Assembly (NCBI GenBank): GCA_024711325.1
Contig: JANJTC010000005.1
Location: 1,454,172-1,518,171, forward strand
Origin: Bacteriovoracaceae bacterium
GTDB taxonomy: Bacteria > Bdellovibrionota > Bacteriovoracia > Bacteriovoracales > Bacteriovoracaceae
Length of the DNA: 64,000 bases
Reading direction: 5' to 3'
The position numbers and the translations under genes were made by a program. Below, one piece after another: positions 29,035-37,405 of the stretch. Each line of letters starts with the position of its first letter. The stretch's first letter is position 1. A model generated the notes under the pieces. The model searched no databases. It was given only the letters and a program-made list of their open reading frames with translations, and was not told where the DNA came from.

Positions 29035-30074
29035 AAACTGCCCTACTTAATTGGTGTTGGATTGATAATTGTTAACTAATTAGGGGTTGTCATTTGTTTT
29101 CCTGAGTGCGTTATAAGGCCTTAATCTTCAAATGGTTAAAGTTTTATAAGTAGGATCTCTTTTTGCACTATCTGAGGCATGAAAAAAAATTGCCCAAACT
29201 CCAACTGCGCATTTCCCAAAAAATTTATCCGCGATGGATCTTTCCGTCGTAAGGAAGATTCAAAAATCATTCAACGTTTTCGTTGTAAAGCTTGCGGAAC
29301 GCGCTTTTCAAATGCCACCTTTTCAGAAGCCTACTTCCAAAAGCGACGAAGAGTTAATTTCCCACTTTTGAAACTCCTGGCCTCTGGCGTTTCAATGAGG
29401 AGATCGGCACTTTTTCTGGGTGTCGATAAAAAAACGGTCGAAAGAAAACTCCCTTACCTCGCCAGAAGATGCCGAAAACTTAATCAAAAAAAACTTCAAT
29501 GGTTTAAAGGTCGAATTCACAACATACAACTTGATGATCTCATCACAAAAGAAAATTCAAAACTCAAACCGCTCAGTGTGACGGTTGCTGTGGATGAGGA
29601 TTGTCGGAGGATTCTGGCCCTTGAAGTCTCGCAAATTCCGGCCTTTGGACATCTTTCAAAGCTTGCAGTTAAAAAGTATGGGAATCGAAAAGATGAGCAC
29701 TTTAATGGTCTCACAAGAGTGTTTCAGATAATTTCACCTATAGTATCAACTGAAGTCGTGGTGAAAACTGATGAGCATCAACGTTACCCTGGATTTGTTT
29801 CGGCCTATTTGCCAAAAGCGAAACATCTGACTTTTAAAAGTGAAAGGGCCTGCGTTGCGGGACAAGGTGAGCTTAAAAAAGTTCATTTCGATCCACTATT
29901 CATTGTAAATCATACCTGTGCAGTTTTAAGAGCAAATGTGAATCGCCTGATACGGAAAACCTGGTGCACGACCAAGGATCCTGAGAGGCTAAAAGATCAC
30001 CTGGATGTCTTTATGTATTTTTATAATGAACTACTGCTTTCAAGGAAATTAACACCAATATAAGGGGGCAGTTT
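29035..30074 (+). mobile_element. IS-like insertion element (about 1040 bp) with imperfect 24-bp terminal inverted repeats
   Basis: Left end AAACTGCCCtacttAATTGGTGTT (29035-29058) matches reverse complement of right end 30051-30074 (AAACTGCCCccttatATTGGTGTT) at 19/24 positions; flanks a transposase-like CDS. Confidence 0.7.
29179..30063 (+). CDS. Zinc-ribbon transposase-like protein (DDE type, IS1/IS1595-like)
   Basis: N-terminal CPNSNC...CKACGTRF zinc ribbon, HTH GVSMRRSALFLGVDKKTVERKL, VAVDEDCRRILALEV acidic motif, KTDEHQRYP. Confidence 0.7.
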   Translation: MKKNCPNSNCAFPKKFIRDGSFRRKEDSKIIQRFRCKACGTRFSNATFSEAYFQKRRRVNFPLLKLLASGVSMRRSALFLGVDKKTVERKLPYLARRCRKLNQKKLQWFKGRIHNIQLDDLITKENSKLKPLSVTVAVDEDCRRILALEVSQIPAFGHLSKLAVKKYGNRKDEHFNGLTRVFQIISPIVSTEVVVKTDEHQRYPGFVSAYLPKAKHLTFKSERACVAGQGELKKVHFDPLFIVNHTCAVLRANVNRLIRKTWCTTKDPERLKDHLDVFMYFYNELLLSRKLTPI

Positions 30075-30114
30075 TTACCTTGTGCTTCCTTCTGGCTTTG
30101 ACTAAGCTCATGGC

Positions 30115-31074
30115 ATGGATAATGAAGAAAATAATGAATTCATCGCTAGCGTCATAGATCAATCCCTTGGTCTTCCTCCAGAAAAATTACCTCCGGTATT
30201 TCATAGGGCGGCACAAAGTCTTCCGAGATGGCATCTTTTGATGCTTCAGGACCGTCGTCGCATGGAATATTATAGTGATGTGATAAGACCCAAGGTTGAG
30301 GGAAAAATTGTCCTTGATGTAGGAACTGGGTCAGGCATTCTTTCTCATCTTGCCCTTAAGTGGGGAGCTAAAAAAGTTTATTCAATTGAGCAGAATCCAG
30401 CTCTTCAGGCCGTTTACCGCCATCTTATGAAAATTCCACTTAAAAATGGGAAAGCAGAATTAATTTGTGATGATGCTCAATTCCTGCGTCTGGAACAATT
30501 TCATGAAGGTCCGCCAGATGTGATTGTCCACGAATTATTTGGTTCTATTGGCATGGGGGAGAATCTCATTCCTATTTTTCGAGCATTAAGTTCTGAAGGA
30601 ATCTTGACTCATAAAACAGATATTGTGCCAGACAGTCTTGAGGTCTTTGTACGTCCTGTATGGAGTGAACTGATCGCTAAAGAAGGGGTGGTTCCTGCCT
30701 TTGATGATTATCCCCTTGATGTAATGAACGTTTTTGGTTGTCAGACGTTTTGGGAACAAGATTATCTGGCCTCACGCGCATCCAATTGGCAGATGGCGGG
30801 CGATTCGCAACGTCTTTTTAAATGTAATTTACGGGATTTGAATTTACCTGATTTGGTAGAACTTTCATTCAAGGCAAGCCACTGCTCACATCTTAAATTA
30901 TGGATGAAAATTGAAGATACTAAAACTGGTCTTATCCATGCCAATGATCATCAGGAAGTTGATACACATTGGGCCAATGCTTTTCTGAGTATTCCTAGTT
31001 GGCTTAGGGGAAAAGACTTTAAAGTGGAATTTAAGATATATCCGAATAATATTCAGGTTCACCGCTTCTTTTAA
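30115..31074 (+). CDS. PRMT-like class I SAM-dependent methyltransferase
   Basis: VLDVGTGSGILS motif I, SIEQN, double-E loop HELFGSIGMGEN, THW loop THWANAFL. Confidence 0.75.
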   Translation: MDNEENNEFIASVIDQSLGLPPEKLPPVFHRAAQSLPRWHLLMLQDRRRMEYYSDVIRPKVEGKIVLDVGTGSGILSHLALKWGAKKVYSIEQNPALQAVYRHLMKIPLKNGKAELICDDAQFLRLEQFHEGPPDVIVHELFGSIGMGENLIPIFRALSSEGILTHKTDIVPDSLEVFVRPVWSELIAKEGVVPAFDDYPLDVMNVFGCQTFWEQDYLASRASNWQMAGDSQRLFKCNLRDLNLPDLVELSFKASHCSHLKLWMKIEDTKTGLIHANDHQEVDTHWANAFLSIPSWLRGKDFKVEFKIYPNNIQVHRFF

Positions 31075-31142
31075 TACCTGTCTTTTTCACCTGTATTACA
31101 TAGCAACTTTAAAATGATCTCCCTATTGGTTAATGTTTTTAA

Positions 31143-31477
31143 ATGGACTTTGAAAAAGTCATTTCAAGCATTATCCAGATAGTAGAGGCCACAGGAATCG
31201 TCGTTATCCTGATGGTGGGATTTATGCCAGTGTGAAGTTTCTATCAGATACCTGGAGCAAAACGCCTGGGGCCTATGAAGTCCTGCGCAGACGTTTAGGA
31301 CAAGCGATTATTCTAGGTCTGGAGTTTTTAGTCGCGGGAGATATCATTTTCACTGTAACCTTGAAAGCAGATGTTCAAAGTGTCCTGGGTCTGGGACTTC
31401 TCATCATCATTAGAACTTTTCTGTCATTTTCTCTTCAGTTTGAATTACAGAATCGTCTACCATGGACCAAAGCGTGA
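31143..31477 (+). pseudogene. DUF1622-family membrane protein gene with apparent 1-nt frameshift
   Basis: Frame 1 encodes MDFEKVISSIIQIVEATGIVVILMV then runs to TGA at 31233-31235; -1 frame continues GIYASVKFLSDTW...RRRLGQAIILGLEFLVAGDIIFTV, the DUF1622 core. Confidence 0.65.
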
Positions 31478-32031
31478 GATTGTTAATTGCTCTGGATGTA
31501 AACTCTCTTGATCCGGACTTAAAGAAGCTAAAGATCAATTTATCTAAAGCAAAAAATATGGAGCATCGATGGGTTCCCAGAGAGCTCTGGCATATTCCAC
31601 TTTGTCAGTTAGGGGAGATGGGTCAGGAGAAATTGCAGCAGATTTATCCCGTCATAAGATCAGAGATAAGAAAAACTTCATCATTGAATTTGAAGTTAAG
31701 AGGCGTCTGGGCCTATCCTTCCCAGGAGCGCGGAAGACTTCTTTGGATAGGTGTTCAATACTCAAAAGAGTTAAGAGAACTCCAGATGGGTTTAGTCAAA
31801 GAACTAAATCTGGAGAGTGAAGATTATCGTCCTTATTTGCCCATCGTGAGACTAAAAAATTTTCGGGATGTGAGTGATCTGTTATCACCTTTTAAAAATA
31901 GTGAGTTTGGAAAAATACAAATACAGAAAATCAGTCTGTATGAGATGACTTCGGGAGGGGCCTTCCCAACTTACCGTAAGTTAAATAGTTTTGACCTCTC
32001 AGAGTCTGGAACTTGTGATTTGAGTCTTTGA
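31462..32031 (+). CDS. 2H-phosphoesterase (ThpR/LigT)-like protein with degenerate HxT motifs
   Basis: RLLIALDV start, WHIPLCQLGEM and YRPYLPIVRLK replace HxTL motifs. Confidence 0.65.
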   Translation: MDQSVRLLIALDVNSLDPDLKKLKINLSKAKNMEHRWVPRELWHIPLCQLGEMGQEKLQQIYPVIRSEIRKTSSLNLKLRGVWAYPSQERGRLLWIGVQYSKELRELQMGLVKELNLESEDYRPYLPIVRLKNFRDVSDLLSPFKNSEFGKIQIQKISLYEMTSGGAFPTYRKLNSFDLSESGTCDLSL

Positions 32032-32074
32032 CTTATGCCTTAATTCTGAGAGGCGAATGAAAAACTTATGGTTT

Positions 32075-33052
32075 CTAGCGTCTGCAGAAGGAGGCCGCTA
32101 CTTCTCGTCGGAAGACAGATCCTTTAAATTCGTTACAGGTATTAAACCAAGCAAACCAGATGTAACGAAATTGATCATCATTAGCGATACTGCTTCCATC
32201 ACCATAAATACCATCTTGATGGGTTTGTGAAATGAGAGTTACACTCTCGCCCCTTCCTTCGTGATTGCCGACTCGGTTGGAAGTTCTGCATGAGTTATTA
32301 ATCGTGAGGTAATCATTGTCTCCTCGAACTAAAATCCCTTCTACTTCATGAGTCCTGGCATTGAAGACAGCTGAACCCGAGTTCCCTCCATAGGTATCAA
32401 GATTTGTCACGAAATGGCCCGCATCGTATTTAATACTTCTAATGTGGGCATTGTCGGTAATTTTTGTTGGAAGGCCAGTTGGATGACCAATTGTAAAAAC
32501 AGGGTCATTAACTGCAATTTCTAAATTTGTGCCCAGGGTGAGGGGAGTCCTGTCGGTGATTTCTTCATCAATTTCAATAATAGCAAAATCCACGCCGCTG
32601 TTATTTTTTGTCTGACCCAGGATTTTTTTACATAAGTAAATATTAGGAAATTTGCCGAAGTATTGCTCTTTATTGGCCATACGGTAGTCAAAAATAAAAG
32701 CTGTCTTTTCACAGTCATCTAAATTTTCAATACAGTGCCCCGCTGTCATGATTTTGTTTGGAGCTATCAGGAAGCCCGAACAAAAAGCGGCAGTAGGTTG
32801 ATTGAAAAATCTCTCTCTTGTACAAAGACTCATTTTCGCTTCAAGACTTTGAAAAGGAATATTATAGAATTTTCCATCCCAACTGATATCTGATTTCTTT
32901 ACAAGAGCAACTGTTGAGCGAGAGAGTTCAACGACAGACTGGTCTGTATAGGTGTAAACATCATGACGGTTATCTTCACCATAAATGATTTTGTCATTGG
33001 CCAGTGTTGAGAGAGATAGACTCAATAGAAAGCTCAGCAAATAAAATTTCAT
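32075..33052 (-). CDS. Secreted trypsin/V8-like serine protease
   Basis: Signal peptide; TAGHC, DFAIIEID, YGGNSGSAVF catalytic motifs. Confidence 0.9.
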   Translation of the reverse strand: MKFYLLSFLLSLSLSTLANDKIIYGEDNRHDVYTYTDQSVVELSRSTVALVKKSDISWDGKFYNIPFQSLEAKMSLCTRERFFNQPTAAFCSGFLIAPNKIMTAGHCIENLDDCEKTAFIFDYRMANKEQYFGKFPNIYLCKKILGQTKNNSGVDFAIIEIDEEITDRTPLTLGTNLEIAVNDPVFTIGHPTGLPTKITDNAHIRSIKYDAGHFVTNLDTYGGNSGSAVFNARTHEVEGILVRGDNDYLTINNSCRTSNRVGNHEGRGESVTLISQTHQDGIYGDGSSIANDDQFRYIWFAWFNTCNEFKGSVFRREVAASFCRR

Positions 33053-33124
33053 ATTACTCCTAAGAACAGTTTCAAAGGGGGATATATACGAAAATTTTGG
33101 ATTAATCTATATTTTAGGCCTTGA

Positions 33125-34381
33125 TTACATTCTCTTAAGGGCAAATTGAGCAAGACCATTTACAACTGATTGATAAATATTATGTCTGACTAGTTTATCA
33201 TTGCCAAAGATCTGTTTTAACTGCTCCTGAATTAAGGGGAATTGTGAGGTTCCTCCCGTAAGACACACCATGTCCACATCTGAAACCTTAAGACCAGACT
33301 GTTTAAACACATCCATCATGGTTGTCATTACTTCCTCAACGGTCGGAGTTACACTTTGTCGATAGGCCTGGGCATGAACTTCCTGCTCAACCATTAAGTC
33401 CAGGAATCCATAAGAGAAGAGGGCCTTCGCTTGCTCGCCCAAACTGACTTTAACTCTTTCAATCTCATTAAATAGTGGAAACCCCAACTGACACTCAACC
33501 AGAGTGAATAGATTTTTCATCCTGATTTGGTCAAGAGGTGATAGAGCAAATTTATTAATGTGCTGAAGAAACTCCCAGGTATCTTTTTCCCGCAGATGGG
33601 TAATATGTGCTGGCGAGCAGATTTTCTTTAGAAGATTTCGGGGAAATTGAAGAACATTTGTTCCACCAGGTAACTGATACTCAAATTGAGATCCAAAATG
33701 AGGGGAGATAAAATCGCGCATCATCACCCCATCTAAAACATCGCCAGCGATAAAAATTCCGGACAGTCCCAAAATATCATCCTGAGAATAGGGTCGGTCA
33801 TGAAATTTCATCAAGGTAAAATCAGAGGTGCCTCCTCCGAAATCTGTAATGAGGACAACTTTTTCTTTTTTTTCTCCAGTTTGATAATCCAGACCAGCAG
33901 CAATAGGTTCCGGGCAAAATATGATTTCCTTAAAGCCTGCCAGTTCACTGGCCTTCTGCATCCGGTTTTGAGCGAGCTCATCATGTTCTTTGTCCAGCGA
34001 ATATAGGGCAGGCCGTCCCAGAATTAGTCTTTCTACTTTTTCTCCAGTAAAGGCATCCGCCCGTTTCCTCATTTCACCTAAAAAAACGGCAATCATTTCA
34101 GAGATGTTAATGTTCTTATTGTGGACTGTGGTGCCGGTGTAGCCAGGTTCCGGTAGAAATTTTTTGATGGAGCGGAAAAAGCGACCTTCGCCTTCATGGG
34201 CCACATACTCCGAGATGGCCTCAGTCCCAAAAAACCAATTGTTTTTCTCAGGTGTATAGAGCAAGGACTTTAAAACAACTCCTGCATGTGGATCAAGGGG
34301 GACAGGAGTTATTTTGCCCTCTGATGAAATAAAGGAAAGTAGAGAGTTAGAAGTTCCAAAATCAATGGCGTAGTAAGACAT
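33125..34381 (-). CDS. Hsp70-family protein, YegD-like chaperone
   Basis: AIDFGTSNSLLS, VLITDFGGGTSDFTLM, VCLTGGTSQFPLI. Confidence 0.92.
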   Translation of the reverse strand: MSYYAIDFGTSNSLLSFISSEGKITPVPLDPHAGVVLKSLLYTPEKNNWFFGTEAISEYVAHEGEGRFFRSIKKFLPEPGYTGTTVHNKNINISEMIAVFLGEMRKRADAFTGEKVERLILGRPALYSLDKEHDELAQNRMQKASELAGFKEIIFCPEPIAAGLDYQTGEKKEKVVLITDFGGGTSDFTLMKFHDRPYSQDDILGLSGIFIAGDVLDGVMMRDFISPHFGSQFEYQLPGGTNVLQFPRNLLKKICSPAHITHLREKDTWEFLQHINKFALSPLDQIRMKNLFTLVECQLGFPLFNEIERVKVSLGEQAKALFSYGFLDLMVEQEVHAQAYRQSVTPTVEEVMTTMMDVFKQSGLKVSDVDMVCLTGGTSQFPLIQEQLKQIFGNDKLVRHNIYQSVVNGLAQFALKRM

Positions 34382-34497
34382 TTATTGATTATAGGAGAAA
34401 AATGATTTATTTCATTAAAAATTTATCTGACGACTAGTCCCGTTTCAGTTTGTTAAGAATTCTCTAGAGTACGAATGAGTAATAACCAGGAGGACTT

Positions 34498-34911
34498 ATG
34501 AAACAAATTGATGAACTCATTCGTGGCGAGATGGCGGCAGTAGAGAGCTTTGACTCGGTCTTAGCTAAAATAAATGACGAAGATGAAAAGCAAAAGCTTT
34601 CCTCCATCAGAATGGACCATGTGCGTGCTGTTGATACCCTTAAGAGATTTGTTAGGACTGATTTAAGGGATAATATTAAGCAATCAGGCCCATGGGGAGC
34701 TTTCAGTAAGGCCTTTGCTGGAGGGGCATCTTTCTTAGGGAACAAGGCCGCTATTCAGGCCTTAAAAGTTGGTGAAGAACATGGCATCCGGGAATACCGT
34801 GTGGCACTTGAGGATCAGAGTATAGAACCTGAGCTCAAACAAGTGATACGCTCAGAACTTTTGCCTCAACAAGAACGTCATATTTCAATGATAGAAGATT
34901 ATTTGCATTAA
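34498..34911 (+). CDS. DUF2383 / PA2169-family four-helix-bundle protein
   Basis: Overall pattern IDELIRGEMAAVESFDSVL...HGIREYRVALED...LLPQQERHISMIEDY. Confidence 0.7.
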   Translation: MKQIDELIRGEMAAVESFDSVLAKINDEDEKQKLSSIRMDHVRAVDTLKRFVRTDLRDNIKQSGPWGAFSKAFAGGASFLGNKAAIQALKVGEEHGIREYRVALEDQSIEPELKQVIRSELLPQQERHISMIEDYLH

Positions 34912-34918
34912 AGAGAAT

Positions 34919-34946
34919 GATTGGCAGCTGTCAGAAGCTGCCAATC
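34919..34946. terminator. Bidirectional hairpin between convergent genes
   Basis: GATTGGCAGCT-gtcaga-AGCTGCCAATC. Confidence 0.65.
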
Positions 34947-37292
34947 TTATATCTTAATGGGTGTCCAGTGAACGACTCGGTCTACGGATCCAAAGCGCTG
35001 GGCCTTCTTACCCCGTGGCAGACTAAGCAATACAATTAAGATACTTACAACGATGGAATTCCATCTGGCCATATCACTCATTTCACCCATGAGCCAGGGC
35101 GAGATACCAAGCCATATCGCCAGTGGGACATTGATGAATCTCGTTATCCTGGCAACTTCACTAAAAGCAATGATGGAGAAGGTCGTTATGAGAGAGGCAA
35201 TGATATAAACATTTGCAGAGGCCGAACCGTCAATACTCAAAACAGCTGGAACAAACATAAGCCATATTCCTAAAAGGGCACAACCAACTAGGTGGAGTAA
35301 AGAACCTTGAGGTTTAATATAAGGTAGATGAACTTCCGTTTCTTCTTCTTCGTGACCTCCTAACCAGAATATACGCCAGAAAGCTTTTCCTTGCCGCTTC
35401 ATACGTCCTAAGAATTGGACTGATGCAATGACTTCATCCACTGCAGGTGGCACCATCACCAGCATTACAAAAGCTGTGGCCAGGCAAATAGTACACCACG
35501 CCCCAACACTGATTGGTTGGAGCATAATCAGGACAATGCTGGTGACACCGGCCGGAATGATCATGAATCCAAATAAGATAACTGCCCATGGCATTGTCTT
35601 CCATCGCTGCTTATCTCCGATAGCAGCAGCAATCATATCCAATAGGTAGGTCAAGGCCCCCAGGCCCGCATCTGAAATAGGAAAGGCCTTGGAAACTGAT
35701 GAAGTCAAGACAGTACTTGTGCCATCGCCAAAGAATGGTTCCCATATTGTTTCAATATGGCCCAATTGATAGGCGGCAAGATATCGGGAAAGAATAAAAC
35801 CTAAAAAAGCGAGAAACATGATGGGTAAACGTTGTCCAGCAGTAGAAGGATTATAAGTCCAGCCAGGAGGAATACCCTTATCATGTTCTTTCATTAGGGA
35901 GGATGGAGTGTAAACGCTTGCGAGCATAATTAGCCCGCCAATTATAGTATCATTTGAATAGGCAGCAGGACCGTCTTCAAATATTAATGGTGAGAATAAT
36001 AAGAGTGAACCCAGAAGCGCATTAACCCATCTTATCCACCTGAGAGTTGGGATAGTCGATAGACCTGCTAAGAGAGTGATGACAAATCCAACCAAAAATT
36101 GTGTCCAGGATTCTCCCGATCTTAAATTGCCGAGGGTAAAAGAATTGGAAAGTAATAAAATTCCGAGAAAAATGACAAAGATGGAGGCCAACCATTGGTT
36201 CTTATCTGCTTGAGTGCCAATCGTCCTCACATTTCGATAAAATGGTTTTTCAATTTTATTCATCGCGTACCATTTATCAGGATCTTCTTTGAGATGATCA
36301 ATCATGACTGGTAACTTCTGGGCGAGTTTTCTTTTTGGGTGCCACCTTAGTAAGGTTTTAATTCTGGTGATATCGACTTCAAAATGTTCATCAGCATGCG
36401 GAATCATCCAGGGCTTAATGAAGGGTTCTCTTATAAAAGGCATGGACTCCATTACTTTGGCCCCAAACGATGCTATGAATGCAGGGATTCGAATGACTGG
36501 CCAGGGCCTTTCGTAAAGTTTGTCTCCAATTATGCTTTGCATTTCCTTGTAGCTTAAAACCTCTTCTTCTCCAAGTACCAGAGTTTCAAATGAGCTTAAT
36601 GATTTGCGTTTTCTAATTAAGAGGTCAGTTGCCTCTACTAAATCATCCAGATGGAGAAAGCTCTGTCCATGATGAGGATTGCCCGGAAAGGGAATTGAAG
36701 TCGCCCAGCCTTCATGGATTCGGATAATTTGATTTGAAATGGTCGGAGAGTGACAAAAATCATTATAGACTCCAGCAATGCGGAAATTGACAATAGGAAT
36801 CTCTGCATGAATCTCTTTTAGTATTTTCTCTGTATCTACTTTTGATTTGGGATAAGGCCAGGATGGATTGAGCGGAGAGTGGTCTCTGATCTTATCCCCA
36901 GGCGTTACCGGATCATAAACCAGCATGGTGCTTGAGAAAATAAATTGCTCTACCGTGAAGTTTTTCTTTAATTCAATCAGGAGCGACTGAGTGCCATCAA
37001 CCGTGATTGCTTGGTATCTGTCATCTTCTTCGCCTGAGAAACTGTAGTAGGCAACCAGATGAACCACCGAATGCAGAAGATTACCATGAAATTCTTTAAT
37101 CTCCTGCATCGTTCTTGCTATGTCCACAATTGAAGTCATGTCTATTTTGTAATATGTGACTCCTGGTATCTTTTTTTTAGGGAGATCCCTATCAACTCCT
37201 ATGACTTCACAATTGCTGCTGAGTTTTTCTGCCAAGGCGCTTCCAATAAAGCCGCTGCTACCGGTAATTAATACTATTTCTTTTCCACTCAT
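34947..37292 (-). CDS. Fusion: NAD-dependent epimerase/dehydratase + SPW-like TM repeat + VKOR-like domain + SPW TM repeat
   Basis: ITGSSGFIGSALAEKL Rossmann, YPKSK active site; SPW-like TM pairs; VKOR-like GAWCTICLATAFVML. Confidence 0.85.
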   Translation of the reverse strand: MSGKEIVLITGSSGFIGSALAEKLSSNCEVIGVDRDLPKKKIPGVTYYKIDMTSIVDIARTMQEIKEFHGNLLHSVVHLVAYYSFSGEEDDRYQAITVDGTQSLLIELKKNFTVEQFIFSSTMLVYDPVTPGDKIRDHSPLNPSWPYPKSKVDTEKILKEIHAEIPIVNFRIAGVYNDFCHSPTISNQIIRIHEGWATSIPFPGNPHHGQSFLHLDDLVEATDLLIRKRKSLSSFETLVLGEEEVLSYKEMQSIIGDKLYERPWPVIRIPAFIASFGAKVMESMPFIREPFIKPWMIPHADEHFEVDITRIKTLLRWHPKRKLAQKLPVMIDHLKEDPDKWYAMNKIEKPFYRNVRTIGTQADKNQWLASIFVIFLGILLLSNSFTLGNLRSGESWTQFLVGFVITLLAGLSTIPTLRWIRWVNALLGSLLLFSPLIFEDGPAAYSNDTIIGGLIMLASVYTPSSLMKEHDKGIPPGWTYNPSTAGQRLPIMFLAFLGFILSRYLAAYQLGHIETIWEPFFGDGTSTVLTSSVSKAFPISDAGLGALTYLLDMIAAAIGDKQRWKTMPWAVILFGFMIIPAGVTSIVLIMLQPISVGAWCTICLATAFVMLVMVPPAVDEVIASVQFLGRMKRQGKAFWRIFWLGGHEEEETEVHLPYIKPQGSLLHLVGCALLGIWLMFVPAVLSIDGSASANVYIIASLITTFSIIAFSEVARITRFINVPLAIWLGISPWLMGEMSDMARWNSIVVSILIVLLSLPRGKKAQRFGSVDRVVHWTPIKI

Positions 37293-37405
37293 AGAGGTCT
37301 CCTTCCGGTTAGTGGAATTGTAACTCTTGATGAGATCTAAATCCTAGACTCGGTTGCCAAGTTTCGCTGCATGCCAATTGAAATGTTTTACTTCATTATG
37401 GCATT

